A stretch of DNA of 64,000 nt, from contig NC_066845.1 in assembly GCF_001640805.2 (NCBI RefSeq), positions 25,140,171 through 25,204,170 on the forward strand, in the 5' to 3' direction. Source of the DNA: Lates calcarifer (lineage: Eukaryota > Chordata > Actinopteri > Centropomidae). Shown here one piece after another: positions 12,081-22,349 of the stretch (its first letter is position 1; every line of letters begins with the position of its first letter). A model generated the notes under the pieces. That model did no database searches and was not told where the DNA came from. It saw only the letters and a list, made by a program, of their open reading frames with translations. The position numbers were made by a program, and so were the translations under genes.

Positions 12081-13100
12081 TCCAAAACCAATTTAGCAAA
12101 TGCACAAGCAGCAATGACAGTGTAGTATCTGTCTGTGATGACTAATGGACAAAGGTCCTCCTTCCACTTTGCCGCACACCTCAACTTGAGATATGTCCTC
12201 ACTGTAATTATATGTACAGTATTTATAGGCCGGACGCTGTGTGTGTAGTGCTAACGTCCACTCCTGTGAGAGGAGGTTTTATCATACACCAACCCTGGGG
12301 GAAAAAAAACGTGTGTGGAGAAGTGAACAGGAAACGTTTTCCTTTCTTATCGACTTCAGCTTTTAGCAAAGTGCTACTACACCTCATTTTCATTATCATT
12401 TAATCTCACATAAACTATTACACGTTGTCAGAGCTCAGAGTGACGTCTTCAAATCACCTGAAGATATTTTGTTTACAGTGATATCAAACAGAAAACTGGA
12501 GCAAAGGTGGAACCAGATGATTTTTGCTATTTTCATTTGCATTTTCTTGAAATGTAATGATACCTTTAAAGAAATTCATGTGCAACCTGCAAAAATGTCT
12601 CACATTTCTTAGTCTAGAATGACTCAAATTGTTTTTTAGTTCAGGAAAATGTTTTAAGGAAACACCATGTATAGGCTACATCTGTGGTCACAGACCTCTG
12701 TGTTCTGAGAGCTGCAGCTACAGAGAGCTCTCTCACTATCTACCAGCAGATGACGAAAACACAGAATAAAGTCTCCTCCAGCGTGATCCCTCTCACAGAT
12801 GGAGTGAGTGGCAGTGGTGTCTTCAGCAATCCTGCAGTAAAAAGTTGGGACATCTGTATGTGAAGCGTCTGACTGACACCTGACAAATGCCACTGTCAGA
12901 CTGCCCCTTTGCTTTGCCGTGCACATCTGAAAAACCTAGTCGAGGCATCTTGTCCTTGAGTGGAATCACATTGTGGACAACCTGCTCCTCAGGTGCCATG
13001 TCATCCAGTGTTGTCATGAACAATGCCGCTGGGCTGGTCACTCTGCTGTGGGAGAGGTGTGTCGCGGGTATGAGTGTGTGTTTTCCTTTTTTTGTCAGCA

Positions 13101-13122
13101 TGTGTGTGTGTGTGTGTGTGTG
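13101..13122. repeat. (TG)11 microsatellite
   Basis: A perfect TG run in the intron upstream of the proline-rich exon. Confidence 0.95.
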
Positions 13123-13179
13123 CTGCTACTCATCTTCCGCCCAGACAGGGCTTGGAGCCGAGCCCGAGCCTCCTCCTCT

Positions 13180-13400
13180 GTATCTCATTGGAGCTAATTA
13201 ACTCCTTAGGACTTTATGATTGGGGGGATTGCTTGGGAGCACTGAACCCCATCCAATTAATTAAGAGCTAAACGGGCAGCAGCGCTCGCCCCAAAGACTC
13301 CCCTGTCAACAAGTTGATTTTCAGCTTTTCTTTATTTTGCACGGGGGGCCCCTGATGTTGGTTTACAAGCAGAATCCTTGTAATCAGTAGTCAGCGGGGC
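13180..13400. promoter_or_regulatory. Candidate conserved non-coding block near exon 13624
   Basis: Contains GGAGCTAATTAACTCC (13190-13205), an exact 16-base palindrome, and further on CCAATTAATTAAGAGC, then GC-rich complex sequence. It lies about 220 bp upstream of the next exon. An enhancer or splicing role is inferred from the dyad and the homeodomain cores. Confidence 0.33.
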
Positions 13401-13623
13401 GATGGGGCGCCAGTTGCATTTACAAAGCAGCCTGGCAGCGGCGGCGGCGGCGGCGTCTCTGCCGTGCAGCAAGCTCAGGGATGTCTCTGTTTGTCTCAGT
13501 CACCTGTCACTAATCACCTCCGTCAGCCTTGTCTCGACAAGGCCTGAGCGTGTGTTTGTGTGTCTGTACACGTCCCTCCATGGACTTTGTGCTGACGCTC
13601 TTTTGCTTTTTCTGTTTATCCAG

Positions 13624-13674
13624 GTCATCAAAGACCCACCGCCACCTCCTCCACCTTCCCGTCCTCCACCACCT
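13624..13674 (+). CDS. antxr2: antxr2 exon, proline-rich juxtamembrane tail
   Basis: A 51-bp phase-0 exon of 17 codons between TTATCCAG and GTGAGT, reading VIKDPPPPPPPSRPPPP. It follows the CCTV membrane edge exactly and begins the cytoplasmic tail. Eleven of the 17 residues are proline, a stretch found at the same place in the ANTXR family, where its length varies. It could bind SH3 or EVH1 domains, which is inference. Codons are mostly CCA/CCT/CCG, so the DNA is a degenerate CCN run that may slip. The open frame runs on past the exon, but the donor is a clear GTGAGT and the next exon resumes the family sequence. Confidence 0.92.
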
Positions 13675-14574
13675 GTGAGTATGAATGTGGTGCACCAGTA
13701 TAATTAGATTGATGCCAAAAAACTCTTTTAAAAAATCTACTCTTATAGTATTGTAGAAGAAAATAAGAATCATGAAGCAGAGTCCTGAGGACACTGAAAT
13801 TAAAGGAACATTTCCACATTTGTATAAATAAACTTAGTGGCTTTCTTTCAAAAATAGAATAGAAAGATTGAAGTATGAAGCTAGAGTCCGGAGGGGTTAG
13901 CCTAGCTTAGCATTAAGACCTCTAAAGATATAACTCAGTCTAAAACCACATTTCATTTGTGTACAGGTTTCACTAACTTTAGTGGTGATGGCACGTGGAC
14001 TTTTGTCGATGTTTCCCACTACTTACAGAGCTTATCACTTTATGGTCTCAGCTCTGTGCTTTACACGTAGACATTTCAAAACGTTTGAGATGTTAGTACA
14101 CTGAGAAATTTGTTGTTTTTATGACCTTTTTATGTTGAACAAGCCATTGGTCATTACTGACATAACAAATCTGACTCACATCTCTGTCATCACAGTATGC
14201 ACAAACAGGTTTTGGTCTTTAGTATGCACCCTCTGCAAGTCTGAATATCTCCATAGGATTAAAAATACTGCAGGAAATATTTTGAGGAAATCAAATCACA
14301 TAGAAAGAATCTATGGCTGTAGCAGGACGGAAGTGTCTTTTCCATCCTGATGAAGTGACGTAAATGAGTCTTTCCTGTAGGAAGGAAATGCATTCAAATG
14401 TTAGTGATAATAGTTGAAAGAAAGAACAATAGCAAGCACAGTCCTGCACTACCTTCCTTTTGTCAAGCTAGTAGATTTGATAAATGTTGGTGTTTATAGA
14501 ATCAAAGTTTGCAGATGACTGCAGCTGCAGTACTTGAGTATTCGTCTCTAAATTTCCCTTCATATCTTTCTAAG
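13675..14574 (+). other. antxr2 intron (900 bp)
   Basis: Intron from GTGAGT at 13675 to TTTCTAAG at 14574, an AAG rather than CAG acceptor. About 190 bp near its start are a dispersed-repeat fragment (separate entry). The open frame at 14132-14350 has no recognisable content. Confidence 0.88.
13801..13990 (+). repeat. Dispersed teleost repeat fragment (TAGCTTAGCATTAAGAC type)
   Basis: It begins AAAGGAACATTTCCACATTT and continues to GGTTAGCCTAGCTTAGCATT and AAGACC. The run TAGCCTAGCTTAGCATNAAGAC is a hallmark of a highly repeated short element in percomorph fish genomes. The copy is diverged and its 3' end is uncertain. Confidence 0.5.
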
Positions 14575-14664
14575 GAGCCTGAGCAGCTGCCCAAGAAGAA
14601 GTGGCCGACTGTGGACGCCTCGTACTACGGAGGAAGAGGAGCTGGAGGGATCAAACGCATGGAG
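14575..14664 (+). CDS. antxr2: antxr2 exon, conserved cytoplasmic motif
   Basis: A 90-bp phase-0 exon of 30 codons. It reads [20 protein letters not shown] and then [25 protein letters not shown] is the most conserved cytosolic signature of ANTXR1/2. The tyrosine pair in it is a proposed Src-family phosphorylation target linked to cytoskeletal coupling and endocytosis, which is family knowledge. The acceptor is TTTCTAAG. The donor is GTCAGG, with C at +3 where A or G is usual but G at +5 kept. The exon joins in frame to VRWGEKGS at 16525, so the border is well supported despite the weak donor. Confidence 0.95.
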
Positions 14665-15599
14665 GTCAGGGACTAAACATTATCCCCCGACATGTTACTT
14701 TCAGGGTGAAACACTTGCATCACATTATGTTTGACACATAAATCTCCTCGATGTCACTTGATGTGAATATGTGAGCAGCAAATGTTAGAACATTTTGTCA
14801 GTCAGAGAACGAAACGACTGGAATCCTACAAAGACCAGATCAGATTCTTAGACAGTAGGAGGAGATGCATCTCTGACGGCTGTTATCCAGTAAACCTGCA
14901 TCACGGTCAGAGAAACCTGCTGACGTTCAGTCTTTTCTCTGGAGCTAGAAGTTTGTTGAGTAACGCAGGCAGCAGGAGGAGGGACTGACCGGCCGGCCGA
15001 CCGTACCGCTGTCCTCGTCAGTCCTCTGATGCCTCCGACGTGACAGGCCCTGCCATCTCGTCCTTCGCCGTCCGGGCCTGATTGGATCAAGTCGTTGCCG
15101 GGATGAAGGATTGAGTGCTCCTGTCAACTTGACATATCCACCTCACCCACCTCACCCACCTCTCCTCTCCACCTCCCCCTTCTCAACTCCCAAACCTTGG
15201 CAGCCCCTTTGTTATCCGCCTCCTCTGTGGGGAATCCAGGTTTAAAGGCGAGCTCCCCTCCTCCACCCCCCTCGCTGTTGTACCCCCTACCGCTTACCAG
15301 CCCCGAGGAAGTTGGTGGCATTGCAGGGATTTCCCAGCATCCTCAGGGAGCCCCTACCTCTTGACTTCATCCCCACGAGTGTTTGCGAGATATGAGCCGG
15401 GCTATCTCCCCTCTCTCTCGTCTTCCTGTGGCAGGTTGATTCCCATCGACAGGCCTGTCTCCACTTCTGAAGCTTCCCCCCTGTGGATGGAGAACAAGGT
15501 GCTTGTTGAGATCAACTTGTCCTCTCCTCTGCATCCACATTTAAGACATCACGCTGAGAAAAACAACCTCCACCTCCACCACTTTGCCGCTGCCAATAT

Positions 15600-15798
15600 T
15601 TCAAACGTGTATTGAGCGGGCCGAGGTGACAACGTATCTTTTATTCATCGCAGCCCTCTCTTTTCTTGATGATGCGGCAGGCCACGGATGTATCCCAGAG
15701 ATGATTCTGAAAAGCTGTTCTATATTGTCACGGCTTAACCTACAGCTTGAAAATTGTGTCGCTAATTAATCACCTCTCCCCATTCATGCGATGGTGGA
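15600..15798. promoter_or_regulatory. Candidate conserved non-coding block
   Basis: Complex sequence ending in GTCGCTAATTAATCACC, abutting the poly-T tract. It contains TTTATTCATCGCAG and AAGCTGTTCTATATTGTC words, with no low-complexity content. Enhancer-like by texture only. Confidence 0.28.
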
Positions 15799-15821
15799 TT
15801 TTTTTTTTTTTTTTTTTTTTT
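15799..15821. repeat. Poly-T tract (T23)
   Basis: An uninterrupted run of about 23 T on the + strand. It could be the poly-A end of a minus-strand retroposon or simple slippage; no element body is recognised beside it. Confidence 0.9.
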
Positions 15822-16194
15822 ATCTCATCCTGGCAACAGATGTGATGAATTCAATTAAAAAGCAGGACAGCTTAACTAACACACAGGCCTGCATTCACAC
15901 GCTCACGCACACACAATAACACGTTATACAGCATGTAAATATGCTTATTAATAAAAGAAAAAACAGGTTTTCAGGTCATTTAATTTTCTTATGGATATAT
16001 AGTGATATAATGGTTATAATCATAATGTTTATCCTTAACCATTCCCGTGCTTGTTAGTTTCTCTGTGGACAAATGTGTGTTCAGCGTCCAATGCTTACGG
16101 GCCATCATGGATGCTCTTTTGTAAACTTAGGATTTTTTTTTGACTGGTCTTTAATCAAGGACTGCAATTAACAGTTATTTTCATCACTGATTAA

Positions 16195-16445
16195 AGGAAA
16201 CTCCACCATGAAGATCAGTTTTAGAGTGAGCCCTACTCAGCTTGTGAGAAATGTTGCTCTGGAATTCATTTGTCAAGTCTGAGAAAATCACGCTTTCAAT
16301 CAAGCTTTCTCGAGAACCGCTCATTTAAAAAACTTCACAGTTGACACTGCACTTCCTTGGATCCTCAGCAATACACTAGCCAAGTTTGAAGTCGATGGGA
16401 TGAGTGGTTGTCGAGAAATTCAATGGACAGACAGACGGACGTAGT
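16195..16445 (+). repeat. Probable dispersed teleost repeat fragment
   Basis: The 3' portion reads GCCAAGTTTGAAGTCGATGG, then TGGTTGTCGAGAAATTCA, then a GACAGACAGACGGACG run at about 16425-16440. This order (conserved lead, gagaa, then GACAGACAGACGGAC) closes a familiar dispersed repeat in fish. It ends only about 80 bp before the next exon. The family was not identified. Confidence 0.45.
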
Positions 16446-16524
16446 TTTGTCCATTTATGGTAAGATGATTGTAAAAGGAAGAGAATAATCTGTTTGTGTC
16501 TCTTGGTTTGTTTTACCTGTCCAG

Positions 16525-16695
16525 GTGCGCTGGGGTGAAAAGGGCTCAACAGAGGAGGGGGCCAGGCTGGAGAAGGCCAAGAACGCCATAGTGTCCATAC
16601 CAGAGGACGTAGAGGAGCCAATGATCAAACGCCCCACCCCGAAACCTGCTCCCACCTACCACCAGACGGAGAACAAATGGTACACTCCCATCAAG
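16525..16695 (+). CDS. antxr2: antxr2 exon, central cytoplasmic tail
   Basis: A 171-bp phase-0 exon of 57 codons, the longest here, between CTGTCCAG and GTGAGC. It opens [20 protein letters not shown], which is highly conserved in ANTXR1/2, passes through a more variable proline/lysine stretch ([16 protein letters not shown]) and closes KWYTPIK, again conserved. The tail segment is the region reported to link ANTXR receptors to the actin cytoskeleton and to sorting factors, which is family knowledge. The exon stays in frame with both neighbours and contains no stop. Confidence 0.96.
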
Positions 16696-16793
16696 GTGAG
16701 CACTTTTATTTTTGTCAGAAAATAAGTTGGACATGCTGATGCCTCAGTTTTATATCAAGATACTGAGACGCAGTCCTATTTTTGTTGCATCAG
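16696..16793 (+). other. antxr2 mini-intron (98 bp)
   Basis: Intron from GTGAGC at 16696 to TTGCATCAG at 16793. At 98 bp it is near the typical minimum for fish introns, in contrast to the 31-kb intron that follows the next exon. Confidence 0.95.
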
Positions 16794-16874
16794 GGTCGTC
16801 TCGATGCTTTGTGGGCTTTGTTGCGGCGGCAGTATGACCGAGTTTCCCTCATGCGTCCCACCTCTGCAGACAAG
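16794..16874 (+). CDS. antxr2: antxr2 exon, distal cytoplasmic tail
   Basis: An 81-bp phase-0 exon of 27 codons between GCATCAG and GTAAGT, reading [20 protein letters not shown] followed by RPTSADK. The amphipathic [20 protein letters not shown] block is near-invariant in ANTXR2. The arginine-rich form ([19 protein letters not shown]) favours ANTXR2 over ANTXR1, which has K and V substitutions here. The exon ends on Lys with a consensus donor. The next piece of the family sequence, starting GRCINF, is found only 31 kb away. Confidence 0.96.
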
Positions 16875-19800
16875 GTAAGTGGGTGACAAGAACCTTAAAA
16901 ATCATCCCTGAATTTCACCAGCCGTGAAACAAATGCATGGGTTCCACCACTTAACATGCCATTGTTCCCTGTGGAAAGTTTATTAAAAAACACAAACCAT
17001 ACTCGTGAGGAAGAAAATATGCAGAGGCACGCAAAATTTTGGTGTAGATTCAGTAAACAGCAAAGAGTGTGTGCGTGTTTTACTGTAGGGTGTGTGTGGG
17101 ATACAGTGAATGAGCGTCATAGTGGTACGTTGGGTTTTTTTGTTGCACAAACCTGCAGCCTGAAGGGAGTGAGTCAAAGTCTCATTGGTGGTCATCTGTG
17201 TGGTTTACTGTATTCAAAACATAAAAATATCCTGCTTCAGTCAGCAGTGTGGTCTTCTTTTTTTGACGATTAAATGTATTTTTACCCTTTCAAATCTTTT
17301 GAGTCACCACTAAATTACACTTAAGAGCTCATTGTTTTATTGCTGTCTATTGTGCTTAAGCTGTTGCGTTACAGTAATCTGTGTAGTCCGTCTCAGCAGA
17401 GGAAGCTGCTGGCACAAGTTTTGCATTGTGTTCTTGTTACCTAATCGGGTCGATGTGAGCTGCAGCTGCAACAACTCAAAGGAAGCATGACAGGGACAGC
17501 CAAATAAGGTCAAACTCTGGACTTTCCTCAACCTCCATCAGAGAAGAGGAAACATATCAGTCGTACAAACCGACACACATTTTCTTAGCTTTCTAAGGCT
17601 GCAGTCAAACTGACAGACCATGCCGTCTGCTGTGGACACTGAGCTTAATCTTAAAATGAATGCCATCGATTAGAATCAGATTGCAGATGTATGAAAAGTG
17701 ATGAAGTGATTCTGTTTAATTTCTAGACCAGATTTAGGTCCAGAAACGCTCACAGCTACCATTTCATTGCCTTCTTCTTATGATGTCATCCCTACAAACT
17801 TTATACAGTGGTAATAACTGTAGAAATCTCCTCACTAGCCCACATTACTGCTGCATTCAGCTCTTTTTTTGAGTGTGAACAAGTAGAACCTGATTAACAT
17901 TTAGCCAAATAAAGGGAAAATCAAATATAAAGGTTGAGGAAAAACAACAACTGACTCCTCCAAACTCTTTCCTTCTGTCCCTGAAGTAAAATATTGCAGA
18001 AGCTGTACAGGCAAATAGGAAAAAATGACACATCTGTACACATGCTTACTGTATAAATTTGTATAAATTTAGTCCCTGGTGTCTTTTATCCACTGTGGTG
18101 GGCACTTCCTCCTCACAGAGGTCTGAGAACATGCACCATAAGAGTTTTAAATGGTTCAGAGAATGATGTCAGACTGCAAACACCTCGAGTGGAATAACGT
18201 TCACCACTACGAAGAACACGGAAAAAATGGAGCCAGTTGGCCAGCTGTGAGCCTGACAGTTGCTACTCAGGGCGTCATGGTGCTTTTCAACAAATGCCAG
18301 AAGATGCACCATGAAAAATTAACTCTGTAAAAACTCTCAGGAAACATTAATGTGGCAGTTTGCAGATTAAAAATCTACAAATTCTTTAACCAAATTAGGC
18401 TTGGCTACAACTGCAGCCAGACATCTCTTGATCTACAAATCAGCAAAACTCTGCCTTCTGTGTTTGTTAGTCTAAAGCAGTACCAGTGCAGGCCAGTCTT
18501 TACTGCCTGTCTTGAAACCAGTGGCCTGTTTCAGGAGTTGTGTGTGTGCTGTTGAGGTGTCCTTCAGCAAGTCACCGCCCTGCGTGAGGGCAGAAAGTCA
18601 GTTTCACTGCTATGATAAATTGTTAACAGTTTGTTAAGTGGGCTGGTGCTGTTTGTGTTGTGTTATGAGGCTTCATGATGAGCCCAGGGTTTTCATGCGA
18701 TGACCAAACTTGCATATTTTCCTGCAGTACGCTTATTGGCACGGCCCTTGTTTTCATGTTGAAATGACAACAATTCCCTCTGCCCACTATTCATCCAACT
18801 GTCTGAGTTTTAAGCAGAATGTGGAAACATCATGGCTGCAGCTCCCACTGAGTAAAAGATGATAGATGTTCCCACACATGAGGTCACCTCAGTCGCTCCG
18901 AGCAAACTGTTTAAAAGTGTAGAAAACAGAGAATGAAGCCGCTGGTGAGTAAACCAGTTGTGTCAAAGCACTTAGGCTCGAACAGGAGAGGCTGCCAGCG
19001 GACACACCGCTTCATTCACACGCCGATCACCGTGCCAAACTCCACTTTTAAGTCCGTGATCAAGACTGTACACATCAGACACAGGAGAGAATCAAACAGA
19101 ATGCTGTGTATTTCTAAAGTGACATCTTAACTGAGCTGTAGTGGACTGTGAATGGAAACTGAATCTTGGTGAAAACAAAATTTATTTTTAAGTGAGTTTG
19201 GATGTTTTTAAATCCCCCACTGGCTTACAGTTGGATTTCTGCGCAGCGTTCTTTGCATGTCAATGAACCATACAAATGCTTTTTATTAAAAGGCAAACAA
19301 GTTGTAATTTAAGTTAGTTTTTCACTTTGAGTCTTTGAGCAACAGTGATCTGGTTAATTTCACTGCTTCCAAAAAGTGAAACAACTCAACACGTAGATTA
19401 TAAAGTGCCTCTAAGCTGATTCAGTTTTCCCAAGTCTGCCGGTCAAAACTTGACTTTTTACAGTGTGGTAGAGTAGCTTGTATGGTGACGAAACCGTCTC
19501 ACCTCAAGGTTGATTTAGTAGCTGTCGATGTTCAAATTTCCATTTCAGGAGCTCTCCTCAAAGTTTTTTCTTAGTTCCAACTACATGAGACTCACCATCT
19601 GAGGTAAAACTGGTCCATGGTAAAGAAGGCACATGGTTGAAGTCAGACAGACACTAAGATGTCGTGTATGGAGAGTGTGGTTTCATGTTTCTTTTTCCAA
19701 GATGAGAAATTTTCAAGTGTGGCAGCGGGAAATAAATCAGAACTGTCCCACGTCGTGCTGTCGCCTGTACGACGACATGTAAGACTGATATTTGTGTCAG

Positions 19801-20900
19801 TGTGTTTTCTCTTTGTAGTGGAACAGCAAAAGACATGTGACGATAACTCAGACTGGAACTGTTCCTTGATTTCAGTTTTGTTGTATTTTTGATCGAATTG
19901 ACAACATTTGTTGCTGTTGCCTGGATTTCTTTCAGCTGTAAAAACTTTGTGTTTATAATTGCCATCGTCCACAGAGGAGGAGTTTGTGTTTGTTTCCTCT
20001 GTTAAGATGTCCGTCTGTTTTCTTTTACGAGTTTTGTTTCCGTTCCTCGTCTTTTTTAGAGAGCTGAAGAGGCGTCACTAACTGTCACTGCTGTTAGCCG
20101 TCTGTTGTCTGGCTCCCGTTTTGACAGGTGTGTGATTTTGGGCTTTACAGGTAAACTTGACTCGATCAAAATGTGAAGAGTCTGAACCATCCGGTGGCAG
20201 GTTGGGTGTAGATGGCAGTGTGGGCAGCAGTGACATGGAGAAGAGGAGCAGTGGAGGGAGGGGGGAGGCGGGAGAGAGGGGACGGGGGAGGCAGGGCAGC
20301 GGTCTTTGATGGCGGACAGGAAACCTCCAGGGTCATGAATTTTTCAGCGGGCTGCATCCGCGGGGTTACAAGGACTTGTACAGGTGTAAGGAAGCAGGTT
20401 GTCGCAGACATCTGTTCAGCATGGGGACCCGGGTGTCCATGCCACCCCTTCATCCTCTCCCCTCCCTCTCTCCTCGCCGAGCTTCCATCCTCACCCTCCT
20501 TCCCTCTCTCTCAGCAGTCTCCTTTCCTGACCCCTCCCTCAGTGCTGGCGCCCGGAGCCAGACTGCTGGATTGTCAGCAGATGCAGAAGAGAGACAGAAA
20601 ATGAGAGTGAAACAGTTTTTTTTTTTTTTTTCGTGGTCTCACATTTAGCGCCTGAGGGCCTTCAACACCAAAGGTAGAGCGGGGGTGGACACAGCTGCAG
20701 TGCCGAACTTGCCCCAGGCACAAATAAAGAGATCTAATGTGGTTTGACTGTGTTGTCGGTGAGACCGGGGAGTAGGGGAGGCACTTCAGAGCCAACTTAG
20801 CACGGCAACATCTGCCGCCAAGTTTTGCCGGGGATCGACTGGGGACAGCAGGTAGAGGAAGGTGGCAGAGAGAGAGGGGGAGGTTGGCCTTATTCTGATG
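16875..20900. other. Last intron, segment 1: mostly featureless
   Basis: Ordinary intron sequence. A phrase near 18555-18590 (GAGGTGTCCTTCAGCAAGTC) resembles a common fish repeat motif but is too short to call. A duplicated GTATAAATTT lies at about 18051-18069. Pyrimidine-rich and purine-rich runs occupy 20240-20560, and poly-T lies at 20616-20631. Nothing else is seen. Confidence 0.6.
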
Positions 20901-20926
20901 CTCACTCAGGCACTTTTTGAAGAGGT

Positions 20927-20955
20927 GGTGTGTGTGTGTGTGTGTGTGTGTGTGT
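20927..20955. repeat. (GT)14 microsatellite followed by T-rich tract
   Basis: A GT dinucleotide run continuing to about 20955, then a T9 run. Likely polymorphic; no function is implied. Confidence 0.95.
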
Positions 20956-22059
20956 CTTTTTTTTTTCTCACAAATCTTTTTTTCTCATTTGCCACCCCCA
21001 CCTTCACACTCTAGGTATTGTTTTCTAAAAGCAGCTGTCCACAAAATGTCCAAACAAGGTGCGCAATGAATGATGCATCACCATACATTAAACCCTCGGA
21101 GTCCTGCAGAAAAAGACACGAGAGTAGGCAAGCCAAAAACAGAGAGCAGGCGTTTGAGTTCTTGTGAGTCCGTTTGGATTTCCAGTTGGATTTCCATTTG
21201 TTCCTCTCACTCTCATCTGTTCCTCACCAGGGGGACGTGTGGGCTGAGTGAGCTGGTGTGTGTGGAGGTTAATGGTATTATCTGACGGACCTCTAGACTA
21301 TTGCTAAAGCATATTTGCTGCTGAGCTTATAAAAGACATGTTTATAATTTTTCGTCGGGGGACAGTTCTGTCTTGAATCTTGAAATTTTAGATGAAAAGT
21401 AGTAGTTACTGATCTCAAGAGTGAAAAGAAAAGAGGACACAGAAGAGAAACAGAACCTCCTACAAGCATCTTGGATGTTGCTCAAGATCTCGAATGTCAT
21501 TTTAGCACAGCCTCTGCAAAAAATCAACCTCATCCGAAAAGAAAATACTTCTGCCTTTAGTTGTTTGTCAAGTAAAATAAAGTTTATGGAGGACATATTT
21601 ACATGTGCATGATCTTCTTGCACAAAGTAACAAATGAGAGCATCAGTAGAAAGAATGTAAATCTCTGGACTGTACTCTATAAACAACCAGTAGAGGAGAG
21701 AGCAGGATTTAAAGCCTCAGCATTCTGCTTCAGGTTGTAGAAGTTTGTGATAGGGTTAGAGCCGACAGAATATCCCTATGACAATGAAATTATGATGTAA
21801 AAGGAAATAAGAAGTGAGGAAGGAGGGGAGGACCTTTTTGTTTTTGTGTCAGGAGAGAAATCAGAGAGAATCTGAGGGGATTTTGGAGTAAGACAGCTGA
21901 GGTTTTCCCCCTAAAATGCCTGTTAAGAAAAGCACGCAGATGAAGAACACATGTGAGGCAGTAAACTGCAGTCATCGTAGACGCGGCCTCCCGTCTTCCT
22001 CCTCTCTCTTCCCTCTGCCGTTTTACCCTTCCTTCACCCTGCCAGCGCTCCGTGCCCCG

Positions 22060-22140
22060 GCTGTGACAGCATCTTAATTTAACAGCCGTCGGTCACGTTG
22101 TAGACCGTGCTGTGGGAGCGTTTAATTAAGTGACTGTGAG
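22060..22140. promoter_or_regulatory. Candidate conserved non-coding block
   Basis: A short complex block with CATCTTAATTTAACAG and GTTTAATTAAGTGAC flanking GCCGTCGGTCACGTTG. Two homeodomain-type cores frame a GC-rich centre. Weak inference. Confidence 0.25.
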
Positions 22141-22319
22141 CAGAGGGACTCCACGGACCTGCTCTGGAAGAGTCCCGTCAGATGGAGTGAGGAGAGAGAG
22201 CGAGGGAGAGGGAGAGGGATGGATGTAAAAGGGAGGTGGAAAAAAAAAACGAGGACAAGGCTGGCATAAGCCGAGGGCCACCGAGGGTATAGGTGACAGT
22301 CTGCTTGCCTGCCGTAGCC

Positions 22320-22349
22320 TGGCATGGCACGGCACGGCATGGCATGGCA
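22320..22349. repeat. GGCAY pentanucleotide tandem array
   Basis: Six tandem five-base units of GGCAT/GGCAC in a row (GGCATGGCACGGCACGGCAT and on), then AGAGC. A short, slightly variable pentamer satellite. Confidence 0.9.

Larger units (their letters stand above)
8715..13623 (+). other. antxr2 intron (4.9 kb)
   Basis: Intron from GTGAGT at 8715 to TTATCCAG at 13623. It contains poly-T at 10421-10435, (CA)n at 10995-11011 and (TG)11 at 13101-13122. A GCG-rich triplet run (about 13437-13455) gives a spurious poly-alanine frame. Complex blocks near 10735-10990, 11480-11720, 11925-12080 and 13180-13400 are listed separately. The rest (8.7-10.4 and 12.2-12.9 kb) is featureless to the eye. Confidence 0.85.
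14665..16524 (+). other. antxr2 intron (1.9 kb)
   Basis: Intron from GTCAGG at 14665 to CTGTCCAG at 16524. It holds stop-poor, pyrimidine-rich sequence at 15120-15360, a candidate conserved block at 15600-15798, a T23 run at 15799-15821, and a fish-repeat fragment at about 16195-16445. Confidence 0.85.

Noticed and set aside
18540..18600. GAGGTGTCCTTCAGCAAGTC phrase suggesting a SINE
   Set aside because: Only about 25 bp resemble the common fish motif and no promoter boxes or tail are seen, so no element is called.
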